Part shown: one piece after another, positions 27,131 through 34,428 of the stretch
Layout: the number at the start of each line of letters is the position of its first letter
Numbering within the stretch: the first letter of the stretch is position 1
From: DATAYA01 sp963754235
GTDB taxonomy: Bacteria > Pseudomonadota > Alphaproteobacteria > Acetobacterales > Acetobacteraceae
Length of the DNA: 64,000 bases
Reading direction: 5' to 3'
Assembly: GCA_963754235.1 (NCBI GenBank)
Contig: CAVWFK010000021.1
Coordinates: 100,014 to 164,013 of the forward strand
Notes under the pieces: model-generated
Database searches by the model: none
Seen by the model: the letters and a program-made list of their open reading frames with translations, nothing else
What the model was told of the DNA's origin: nothing
Made by a program: the position numbers and the translations under genes

Positions 27131-27832
27131 TCAAGCGTCGAGGATCGTGGCGAAACCGCCGTAGATCATGCGTTGGCCGTCAAAGGGCATGTTGGCCTTG
27201 TCCGGCTGCCCGCGCGGGTCGGCCATCAGCTTGGGCCAGGCTGCGTCGCGAGCCTGCTTCGACGGCCATTCGATCCAGCTGAAGACGATCGTCTCGCCAT
27301 CCCTGGCTTGGACCGCGCGGTGGAAATCGGTGACCTTGCCATCCGGCACGTCGTCGCCCCAGCCCTCCACGATCCGCAGCGCGCCGTATTCTGCAAAGAC
27401 GCGGGCCGCATTTGCGGCCATCTGGATGAACGCGTCGCGATTGGCGGCCGGAACGGGGACGACAAAGCCGTCGGCATAGCCGACACCCTTGGCCGACCCC
27501 TGCTCGACGATCGGCGCAAAGCCGCCGAAGATCAACCGCTTGCCGTCGAACGGCATGCCGAGGGTCTTCATCCGTTCGTCGGCCATCAGCGCTTTCATGC
27601 CGGCATCGCACGGCCATTCGATCCAGCTGAAGACCACCGCTTCACCATCCTTCTTCTGCACCGAGCGGTGGAAGTCGGTGACCTTGCCCTCCGGCACGTT
27701 GTCTTCCCAGTTCTCTACCATCCGCGTCGCGCCGTGATCCTTGAACAGCAGCAGCGCCGCGCGGGCATGGTCGAGGTAGGCTTGCCGGTTCTTCCGCGGC
27801 ACGGGGGCCACGAAACCGTCGATATAGCTCAT
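27131..27832 (-). CDS. Tandem DUF1428 protein
   Basis: A 233-residue protein made of two DUF1428 domains in a row. Each starts with Y-x-D-G-F-V-x-P-V-P (about residues 2-11 and 120-129), and both contain the GKVTDFHR and FSWIEWP segments and end with MPFDG-(K/Q)-R. Single DUF1428 proteins of about 117 residues are the norm; this is a head-to-tail duplication. The fold is ferredoxin-like and the function is unknown; such genes often sit near glyoxalase-type genes, as here. The ATG at 27832 has GGAGAGAG upstream. Confidence 0.88.
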   Translation of the reverse strand: MSYIDGFVAPVPRKNRQAYLDHARAALLLFKDHGATRMVENWEDNVPEGKVTDFHRSVQKKDGEAVVFSWIEWPCDAGMKALMADERMKTLGMPFDGKRLIFGGFAPIVEQGSAKGVGYADGFVVPVPAANRDAFIQMAANAARVFAEYGALRIVEGWGDDVPDGKVTDFHRAVQARDGETIVFSWIEWPSKQARDAAWPKLMADPRGQPDKANMPFDGQRMIYGGFATILDA

Positions 27833-27860
27833 CGTCTCTCTCCTTCGCTTCGGGGTCCCC

Positions 27861-28538
27861 TCAGGCGGGGACCGGCTCGCGTTGCTCGAAATCGGCGATT
27901 TGCGCGTCGAGCGCTGCCTTGAAGGCCGGCCGCGCCTGGCAGCACGCCTTGTAGGCGACGAGATTGGGATACCGCTCCAGCAGATCCTTGCCATCGAGGC
28001 TGCGCAGCACCGACGTCATCATCAGGTCGCCTGCGGTGAACGCATCGCCGTCGAGATGGGGCTTGTCGCCGAGGGCATCGGAAAGCCGCGACAGCCGCTT
28101 CGCGATCATCTCGACCACCGCGGGCCGGCGCTCCTTCGTCCATGGCTCGCCGGCACAAAAGATATCGATCGTGGCAAGCTGCATCACGAACGGCTCGACG
28201 CTGTTGAGCGCCGCGATCAGCCATGCCGTCGCGCGAGCCCGCGCTGCCGGATCAGCCGGCAGCAGCGCGTCGCAGTCGCGCCCGACGTGCAGCACGATGG
28301 CACCGCTCTCGAACAGCGAAACGCGACCGTCGCGATAGCTCGGCACCTGGCCGAACGGCTGCTCCTCGAAATAATCTGCCGGGCGGTCAGTCATCGCATC
28401 GAGCTTGCGAACGGCGTAGGGGATGCCGGCTTCCTCGAGCGCCCAGCGGACGCGCAGATCGCGGACGTGGCCCTGCGCGAAGGGCGGCACCCAGTTAAAG
28501 GCGCTGATGCGTACGGACGCTTTGGGATCGACGGGCAC
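27861..28538 (-). CDS. Glutathione S-transferase family protein
   Basis: A 225-residue protein with an N-terminal thioredoxin-like domain (NWVPPFAQGHVRDLRVRWAL, then FGQVPSYRDGRVSLFESGAI with the cis-Pro and the glutathione-binding Glu-Ser) and a helical C-terminal domain (GDAFTAGDLMMTSVL, with the N-capping motif). The GTG at 28538 is preferred because GAGAGGAGAAG precedes it and a start further upstream would overlap the VOC gene. It belongs to the operon under the HxlR-type regulator and may detoxify electrophiles. Confidence 0.88.
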   Translation of the reverse strand: MPVDPKASVRISAFNWVPPFAQGHVRDLRVRWALEEAGIPYAVRKLDAMTDRPADYFEEQPFGQVPSYRDGRVSLFESGAIVLHVGRDCDALLPADPAARARATAWLIAALNSVEPFVMQLATIDIFCAGEPWTKERRPAVVEMIAKRLSRLSDALGDKPHLDGDAFTAGDLMMTSVLRSLDGKDLLERYPNLVAYKACCQARPAFKAALDAQIADFEQREPVPA

Positions 28539-28560
28539 GGCGCTTCTCCTCTCAAAGAGT

Positions 28561-29049
28561 TCAGGCGGGCGTGACGAGGCCATCGGCGGCGCGTTCGAGT
28601 GCCGAGATGTCGAGGCGCTTCATTTGCATCATCGCCTCGAACGCACGCTTGGCGCGGGCGGGGTCGGCCTCGCCCAGCAGCCGCATCAGCTGGCGGGGCA
28701 CGATCTGCCAGGACAGGCCATAGCGATCCTTGACCCAGCCGCACTGCTCGGCTTCCGGAACCGCCGACAGCGCGTCGGTCAGTCGGTCAACCTCCGCCTG
28801 GGTCTCGACCGGGATCTGGAACGAGACCGCCTCGTTGAATTTGAACTGTGGTCCGCCGTTGAGCCCCACGAACGGTTGGCCCATGAGGGTGAACTCGACG
28901 AGCAGCACATCGCTGGCCTTGCCCGATGGATAGTCGCAGGGCGCGCGGAGGATGCGGTCGACATGGCTGTCGGGCAGCAGCGATGCATAGAAGCGTGCGG
29001 CTTCCTCGGCCGTGCCGTCGAACCAGAGGCAGGGAGTGATCTTGGACAT
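28561..29049 (-). CDS. VOC family protein, PhnB/3-demethylubiquinone methyltransferase-like
   Basis: A 162-residue PhnB-type glyoxalase-fold protein starting SKITPCLWFDGTAEEAARFY. LMGQPFVGLNGGPQFKFNEAVS and CGWVKDRYGLSWQIVPRQL are the hallmarks of this subfamily, followed by a C-terminal helix AFEAMMQMKRLDISAL. Despite the database name, no methyltransferase fold is present. The ATG has GGAGAAAATCG upstream. It lies between the VOC-DoxX chimera and the GST gene. Confidence 0.9.
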   Translation of the reverse strand: MSKITPCLWFDGTAEEAARFYASLLPDSHVDRILRAPCDYPSGKASDVLLVEFTLMGQPFVGLNGGPQFKFNEAVSFQIPVETQAEVDRLTDALSAVPEAEQCGWVKDRYGLSWQIVPRQLMRLLGEADPARAKRAFEAMMQMKRLDISALERAADGLVTPA

Positions 29050-29164
29050 CGATTTTCTCCTTCGGTCGCCCTGGCCCGGGCGGGCCAGGTCAGCCACGCG
29101 TCGTTCGGCGGAGCCGGTTCGGCGTGTCGGGAACGCGGCCGGATGAGGCTTACAGGACTCGTCC

Positions 29165-29722
29165 TCAGCCGACCGGCAGAACGCTTCGTACACGAGGGTT
29201 GCGCAGCCACAAGCCGCCCCACGTCGCGATGCCCAGATAGACACCGAACAACGTGTGGCTGAAGAGCGGGCTGCCGATCCGGAGGTGCGTTGCGAGCGCG
29301 CCGCCCAGATACCCGGTCAGGAGGACCGCGCCGAGCACCGCAGTTCGCGGCCACGCATAGAGCGCGGTGATCGCCAGGAGCAGCAGGCCGATAGCCTGCC
29401 AGAACCTCGGATCGCCGCTCCAGCCCCTGCCGCCGGCGGCGACGGCCCGGTCGACGATCGCGTCGACGCCTTGGCGACTGTCGAGCGGCAGGGCGAGGTC
29501 GTTTCGACCTCTTTCTTCGCGTCGATGATCCGCTTCGCGGAGAAGTCGGCGAAAATGTGCGCGGCTCAGGATCATGACCACGATGGCATCGGACCACGCC
29601 ATCGCGGCGGCGCTGCCTGACTTGCTGAAGCGCGGGTCCTTTTTGAAGCCGACGGCTTCGTAGAAGGCTGCGGACTTCTCCACGTCAGGAACCGGCAGAT
29701 TTACGAAAATCATTCCGGTCAT
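29165..29722 (-). CDS. VOC-DoxX chimeric ORF
   Basis: A 185-residue open frame joining two unrelated pieces. Residues 1 to about 98 are a VOC protein (MIFVNLPVPDVEKSAAFYEA, then LALPLDSRQGVDAIVDRAVA). From about 100 it is the C-terminal half of a DoxX-type membrane protein (FWQAIGLLLLAITALYA, GALATHLRIGSPLFSHTLF, GGLWLRNPRVRSVLP). Between residues 59 and 80 the family sequence FSAKRIIDAKKEVETT is found in a shifted frame, so a +1 and a -1 shift compensate each other. The junction looks like an in-frame deletion that removed the VOC C-terminus and the DoxX N-terminus. Function is doubtful. GAGGGACGC precedes the ATG. Confidence 0.7.
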   Translation of the reverse strand: MTGMIFVNLPVPDVEKSAAFYEAVGFKKDPRFSKSGSAAAMAWSDAIVVMILSRAHFRRLLREADHRREERGRNDLALPLDSRQGVDAIVDRAVAAGGRGWSGDPRFWQAIGLLLLAITALYAWPRTAVLGAVLLTGYLGGALATHLRIGSPLFSHTLFGVYLGIATWGGLWLRNPRVRSVLPVG

Positions 29723-29752
29723 GCGTCCCTCGATGCGTGAGAACCTGTTGGC

Positions 29753-29781
29753 TTGACGATGCTGCCAGAGCGAGTTATAAA
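29753..29781 (+). promoter_or_regulatory. Sigma-70-type promoter of the HxlR gene, probably leaderless
   Basis: TTGACG (29753-29758) and TATAAA (29776-29781) are separated by exactly 17 bp, a near-consensus housekeeping promoter. The regulator's ATG is at 29790, so the expected transcription start falls at or within a few bases of the start codon. No Shine-Dalgarno sequence is present. Confidence 0.75.
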
Positions 29782-29789
29782 AAGCAACC

Positions 29790-30482
29790 ATGAAGTCACG
29801 AAAAGTGACCTCGACGTCGGCGACCCGGGGAAAGCGTTGGTACGACGACGCTTGCGGCACAGCGCTGGGGCTGGAACTGGTTGGCGAGCGCTGGTCGCTG
29901 CTGATCGTGCGCGAACTCATGTTCGGCGGCCGGCGCTTTTCCGAATTGCGTGCGGGGCTGCCGGGCATCAGCGCCAACATCCTCACGCTGCGGCTTGAAG
30001 GGCTGGAGCGCGTCGGCATCGTGCAACGGCGCATGCTGGCGCCGCCGGCATCGGTGCAGATCTACGAACTCACCTCGTGGGGATACGAGGCCGAAATCGT
30101 GTTGCAGGAACTCGGCCGCTGGGCGACCCGGTCGCCGCTGCACGACCCGACGCTGCCCTTGTCGTCCGCATCGATCATCATGTCGTTCCGGACCATGTAC
30201 TCGCGTGAGCGCGCGAAGGGAGAGGCGGCGACGATCGGATTTCGGTTCGGCGCGGACGGCTTCGTCGTCGATTTCGGTCCCGAAGGCGTTCGCGCCCGGC
30301 GCGCCGAGCCTCGCGATTGTGCGCTGACGGTGGCGACCAACCCGATGTCCCTGGCCTCGCTCGTCTATGGCGGCCGCCCGGTCGCTGAGGCGAAAGTGGC
30401 CGGCGAATTGACGTTGACCGGCGATCGAGCGCTCTTCGATCGGTTCATCACCTGGTTTCCGCTGCCCGGGAAGATCGTGTGA
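29790..30482 (+). CDS. HxlR-family regulator with SCP2-like C-terminal domain
   Basis: A 230-residue protein. Residues 17-105 are an HxlR winged helix (LELVGERWSLLIVRELMFGG, then a RFSELRAGLPGISANILTLR helix and an RLEGLERVGIV wing). Residues about 125-228 resemble a sterol-carrier-like small-ligand domain (GFRFGADGFVVDFG, ending with LTLTGDRALFDRFITWFPLP), a known combination in HxlR proteins. It is divergent from the VOC-DoxX/VOC/GST/DUF1428 operon, 67 bp away, and probably regulates it and itself in response to a hydrophobic or electrophilic ligand. Confidence 0.9.
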   Translation: MKSRKVTSTSATRGKRWYDDACGTALGLELVGERWSLLIVRELMFGGRRFSELRAGLPGISANILTLRLEGLERVGIVQRRMLAPPASVQIYELTSWGYEAEIVLQELGRWATRSPLHDPTLPLSSASIIMSFRTMYSRERAKGEAATIGFRFGADGFVVDFGPEGVRARRAEPRDCALTVATNPMSLASLVYGGRPVAEAKVAGELTLTGDRALFDRFITWFPLPGKIV

Positions 30483-30679
30483 CCGCGGCGAGGATGTTGT
30501 TATCCGCCTGCGCGTCGGGTTGTACACCATTGCGCGCGGCTGCGCTTGGCTACCGCAGCCCCGTGCAGTTCGAGGAGCAACAAGCCCGCCCGGGGGGTCA
30601 AAGCGGCGACCTGAACCTGTCCACCCCGCGGGGTCAGTCCAACTCTGGGGAAATTTCAGACGGCATTGACAATTCGGTG

Positions 30680-30945
30680 CGGCTGGCATTTCGCTGGGCG
30701 CACATGCGTCACGACTTCTTTCAGTTCCATGCCTCGACGAAGTCGCCGCTGGCCGCCGAACTGCTGGCCCGCGGGCCCGCTCTCTACGCGATCGCGGCAG
30801 AGATGCGGCCATTCCGCCAAACACCGACGACGGATCTGTGAGAGCGAAGTCGACCGATTGTAGAGGCCCTGCGTGGCCGGTTGCCTCTGACGCGGCGCCA
30901 GGCGGAGAAGGTTGAGGCGCTCAAGCAGGCGCTGCCGATGGTTGC
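30680..30945 (+). mobile_element. Degraded IS66-type transposase remnant
   Basis: The first part (30682 onward) encodes LAFRWAHMRHDFFQFHA and LAAELLARGPALYAIAAEMR, matching the IS66 TnpC segment CWAHVRRKFxD...AEEALxRIxxLYAIExEIRG. After a stop the similarity goes on in another frame with RPIVEALRGRL-like PIVEALRGRLPL. Both ends and the rest of the element are missing. The preceding 200 bp (30483-30680) contain a GGGGTCAG-type run that may be further insertion-sequence debris but is not assignable. Confidence 0.6.
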
Positions 30946-31024
30946 CTGCCGAACAGGACGTGTGCCACGCTCTTGCCACTGGCGGGTGCACAGCGCGGCA
31001 GGCGGGCGGGAACGGGGGCTTTCC

Positions 31025-32380
31025 ATGAACGAATACGCCAATGTCATCCCCTCGCTGTTCCTCGACTTCATGCAGATGCAGGCATTCGCACAGGCGCCGA
31101 TGGTGTTCGTCGAGGGCAACGGCACGCGCCTGCAGACCGCCGACGGCCGCAGCTTCATCGACGGGCTGTCGGGCGTGTTCACTACCAGCCTCGGCCAAGC
31201 GAACCGCTCCGTCATCGAGGCGATCACGCGGCAGCTCGAACGCCTGGCCTTCGCGCCGCCACTGCACGGCACCAATCCGGCGGCGCTGGAACTCACCGCT
31301 TCCCTGCTGCGCATCGCGCCCGCGGGCGTGACCGCCGTCAAGCTGCTGAGTGGCGGGTCGGAGGCGACCGAGGCGGCGATGAAGCTGGCGCGGCAATACC
31401 AGCTTCAGGCCGGTCAGCCGCGCCGCTATAAGATCCTCGGCCGCTACGGCGGCTATCATGGCGCAACGATGGGCGCGCTGTCCGCCGGCGGCGGGCGCGA
31501 GCGCAAGGCGATCTTCGAGCCGCTGGGCGTCGGCTTCCTGCACGTGCATCCGCCGCACTGCTATCGCTGCCCGTTCGACCAGAGCTATCCGGGCTGCGGC
31601 CGCACCTGCGTTGAACTGATCGGCCGCACCATCGAGGCCGAGGATCCGGACACGGTCGCGGCGGTGATCGTCGAGCCGATCTCGATCTCCTCGGCCGGCT
31701 TCGTCGTCCCGCCGCCCGACTACCTGCCGCGGCTACGCGCCATCTGCGACCGCTACCGGGTGGTGCTGATCTATGACGAGATCATCACCGGCTTCGGCCG
31801 GCTGGGCACGATGTTCGCGTCGGAATACTATGGCGCAGTTCCCGACATCACCTGTTGCGGCAAGGGCATGAGCGGCGGCTACGCGCCGCTGGCCGCCATC
31901 CTGATCCGCGATCGCATCGCCCGTGCCTTCTACGGCGAGGAAGGCGACAACGTGCAGTTCCACCACGGCCACACCTTCGGTGGCAATCCGGTGGCATCGG
32001 CAGCCGGGGTTGCGGTGCTGGGCGAGGTGCTGGCGCGCGACCTCGTGGGCAATGCGCGGCGCCGCGGCGCGCAGTTGCGCGCGCGCCTTGAGGAGATGGC
32101 GGCACGGCATCCGATGATCGGCGAGGTGCGTGGGGCAGGGTTGCTGCAGGGTGTCGAATTCGTTGCCGACCGCGCGACGAAGCAGCCGTTCCCGCCCGCG
32201 ATCCGGCCGGGCAAGGTGGTCGAACGGGCGGCACGCGAGCGCGGGCTGCTGCTGCGCTGCGGCAACGACTTCGCCGCCTTCGCGCCGCCGCTGGTCGTGA
32301 CCGAGGAGGAGATCGACCGCATGGCGACGCTGCTCGATGAAAGCATCGCGGCCGCCGCGCGTGAACTGGCCGCGACCTGA
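31025..32380 (+). CDS. Class III pyridoxal-phosphate aminotransferase
   Basis: A 451-residue aminotransferase. The PLP-binding region has LLSGGSEATEAAMKLARQY and YGGYHGATMGALS, the cofactor Asp in LIYDEIITGFGRLG and the Schiff-base Lys in CCGKGMSGGYAPLAA. A Cys-rich insert HCYRCPFDQSYPGCGRTC occurs after residue 175, as in some omega-amino acid and GABA-type transaminases, where it can bind metal or an iron-sulfur cluster. The ATG at 31025 gives the family start; the frame is open further upstream over IS66 debris. It opens the hydantoinase operon, so an omega-amino acid or amino-lactam product is a plausible substrate. Confidence 0.92.
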   Translation: MNEYANVIPSLFLDFMQMQAFAQAPMVFVEGNGTRLQTADGRSFIDGLSGVFTTSLGQANRSVIEAITRQLERLAFAPPLHGTNPAALELTASLLRIAPAGVTAVKLLSGGSEATEAAMKLARQYQLQAGQPRRYKILGRYGGYHGATMGALSAGGGRERKAIFEPLGVGFLHVHPPHCYRCPFDQSYPGCGRTCVELIGRTIEAEDPDTVAAVIVEPISISSAGFVVPPPDYLPRLRAICDRYRVVLIYDEIITGFGRLGTMFASEYYGAVPDITCCGKGMSGGYAPLAAILIRDRIARAFYGEEGDNVQFHHGHTFGGNPVASAAGVAVLGEVLARDLVGNARRRGAQLRARLEEMAARHPMIGEVRGAGLLQGVEFVADRATKQPFPPAIRPGKVVERAARERGLLLRCGNDFAAFAPPLVVTEEEIDRMATLLDESIAAAARELAAT

Positions 32381-32394
32381 CGGGAGAGAGGGCA

Positions 32395-34428
32395 GTGTAC
32401 CGGGTCGGCATCGACAGCGGGGGCACCTTCACCGACCTGGTCGGCATCGACACGGATGGCACGCTCGCGGTCGCCAAACATGCTTCCACGCCGCGCGCGC
32501 CGATGGACGCGTTCCGTGGCGTGATCCGCAAGAGCCGCATCGGCGACGCCGATATCGAACGCATCGCGCACGGCACCACCGTTGCCACCAACGCCATCAT
32601 CCAGCGCCAGGGTGCGCGCGTGGTGTTCGTGACCACGCGCGGGTTCGAGGACGTGCCGTTCATCCAGCGCATCAACCGCAAGCGCGAGTATGACCTGCAC
32701 TGGCAGAAGCCGCAGCCGCTGACACGCCGCCGCTGGTGCGTGGGGGTGCGCGAACGCGTGAGCGCGAGCGGCGAGATCACTGTGCCGCTTGACGAGGCGG
32801 CGATGCAGGAGGTGGTCGCCGCGATCCGCGCGCTGCCCCACTGCGAGCCGCCCGAGGCGATCGCGATCTGCCTGCTGTTCGCCTTCCTCGATCCGCGACA
32901 CGAGATCATGCTCGGCGAGCATCTCGGGCGGGTCTTCCCCGACCTGCCGATTTCGCTGTCGCATCAGCTGGCCCCGATCTGGCGCGAGTACGAACGCTCC
33001 AGCACCGTGCTGGCCGATGCCTACGTCAAGCCATTGGTCGGCGGCTATTGTCGCAGCCTCGATCGCGCCCTCGCGACCCGAGGCGACCTGGCGTACTGCT
33101 CGATCCTGAAGTCCGACGGCGGCACCACGCTGCTGGCGAACGCGGCGCGGCGGCCGGTGGACATCCTGCTGTCGGGGCTGGCCGGCGGGCTGGTCGGCGG
33201 CCGCTACTGGGCGCGCCGCGCCGGCATCACCGACGCCATCACGCTCGATATGGGCGGCACGAGCGCCGATGTTGGACTGCTGATCGACGGCCAGCAGCGG
33301 TTCACCACCGAGTTCGAGATCGAGTGGGGATTGCCGGTCGCCGTGCCGATCGTGGAGGTGCGCACGCTCGGCGCCGGCGGCGGGTCGATCGCATGGGTCG
33401 ATAAGGGCGGCATGCTGAACGTGGGGCCGCGGAGCGCCGGCGCCGCGCCCGGCCCGGCCGCCTACGCCGCCGGCGGCACCGAGGCGACCGTCACCGACGC
33501 CAATCTCGTGCTCGGGCGGCTCGACCCGCACTACTTCCTGGGTGGCGAGATGGCGCTAGATGCGGCGATGGCGGGGCAGGCGGTGGCGCGGGTCGCCCGG
33601 CTTCTGGAGCAGACGCCGGAACAGACGGCGGTCGCGATCGTCGATATCGCCGACGAGAACATGACCAACGCGATCCGCCTCGCCACCATAGAGCGCGGCA
33701 TCGACCCCCGCGACTTCGCGCTGGTTGCATTCGGCGGCGCCGGCCCGCTGCATGCGGTCGCGATCGCGCGCAAGCTCGGCATCCCGCGCGTGGTGGTACC
33801 GCCGCATCCCGGCCTGGTGTCGGCCCTTGGCGCCGCGATCTCCGAGTTGCGCGTGGAGAAGGTGCGGACGGTCGCGATGCTGAGCGAGCAGGCCAGCGAC
33901 GCGGGGCTGGTCGGCCAGTTTGCCGAGATGGAGGCGGATGCGCGAACGGAACTGGCGGCCGAGGGTCTGCGCGGCGAAGCGTTCGCGGTCTGGAAGCTGA
34001 GCGTGCGCTACTTTCAGCAGAACTACGAGCAGGATGTGGCGTTCACGCGGGCCGGCGAACTCGCCGCCTGCCTCGCCCAATTCCATCGCCGGCACGAGGA
34101 ATTCTATGGCTACAGCTTTCCCGACCAGCCGGTCGAACTGGTGCATCTGCGCCTCTCGGTCTACGAGGCCCACCGCGGCGACACTGACGGGCCGCGGATC
34201 CGCGTCACCACGAGCGAGGCGCCGGCCGGCCCGCGTGAGCGGTCGGGCCGGGACATGGGCGGGCGTGCCGTGCAGTTCGCCGTGCATCGTCGCGCGACGC
34301 TGCCGCAGGGCAGCGTTCTTGCCGGGCCGGCGATCATCGAAGAGGCCGATTCCACCACCTTCGTGCCGTCCGGCGCACGGCTCGAGGTTCACGGATCGGG
34401 CAACCTGATCATCACCGAGGCAGCATGA
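32395..34428 (+). CDS. hyuA: Hydantoinase/oxoprolinase subunit A (HyuA type)
   Basis: A 677-residue ATP-dependent amidohydrolase subunit with an acetate/sugar kinase-like fold. It starts GIDSGGTFTDLVGIDTDGTL, has the HGTTVATNAIIQRQGARV segment, and TLDMGGTSADVGLL in the middle, followed by RTLGAGGGSIAW and the VAFGGAGPLHA motif. With subunit B it forms an N-methylhydantoinase, 5-oxoprolinase, caprolactamase or acetone/acetophenone carboxylase-like complex that uses ATP to open a cyclic amide or activate a ketone. The GTG start follows GGGAGAGAGG. Its stop overlaps hyuB by four bases. Confidence 0.93.
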   Translation: MYRVGIDSGGTFTDLVGIDTDGTLAVAKHASTPRAPMDAFRGVIRKSRIGDADIERIAHGTTVATNAIIQRQGARVVFVTTRGFEDVPFIQRINRKREYDLHWQKPQPLTRRRWCVGVRERVSASGEITVPLDEAAMQEVVAAIRALPHCEPPEAIAICLLFAFLDPRHEIMLGEHLGRVFPDLPISLSHQLAPIWREYERSSTVLADAYVKPLVGGYCRSLDRALATRGDLAYCSILKSDGGTTLLANAARRPVDILLSGLAGGLVGGRYWARRAGITDAITLDMGGTSADVGLLIDGQQRFTTEFEIEWGLPVAVPIVEVRTLGAGGGSIAWVDKGGMLNVGPRSAGAAPGPAAYAAGGTEATVTDANLVLGRLDPHYFLGGEMALDAAMAGQAVARVARLLEQTPEQTAVAIVDIADENMTNAIRLATIERGIDPRDFALVAFGGAGPLHAVAIARKLGIPRVVVPPHPGLVSALGAAISELRVEKVRTVAMLSEQASDAGLVGQFAEMEADARTELAAEGLRGEAFAVWKLSVRYFQQNYEQDVAFTRAGELAACLAQFHRRHEEFYGYSFPDQPVELVHLRLSVYEAHRGDTDGPRIRVTTSEAPAGPRERSGRDMGGRAVQFAVHRRATLPQGSVLAGPAIIEEADSTTFVPSGARLEVHGSGNLIITEAA

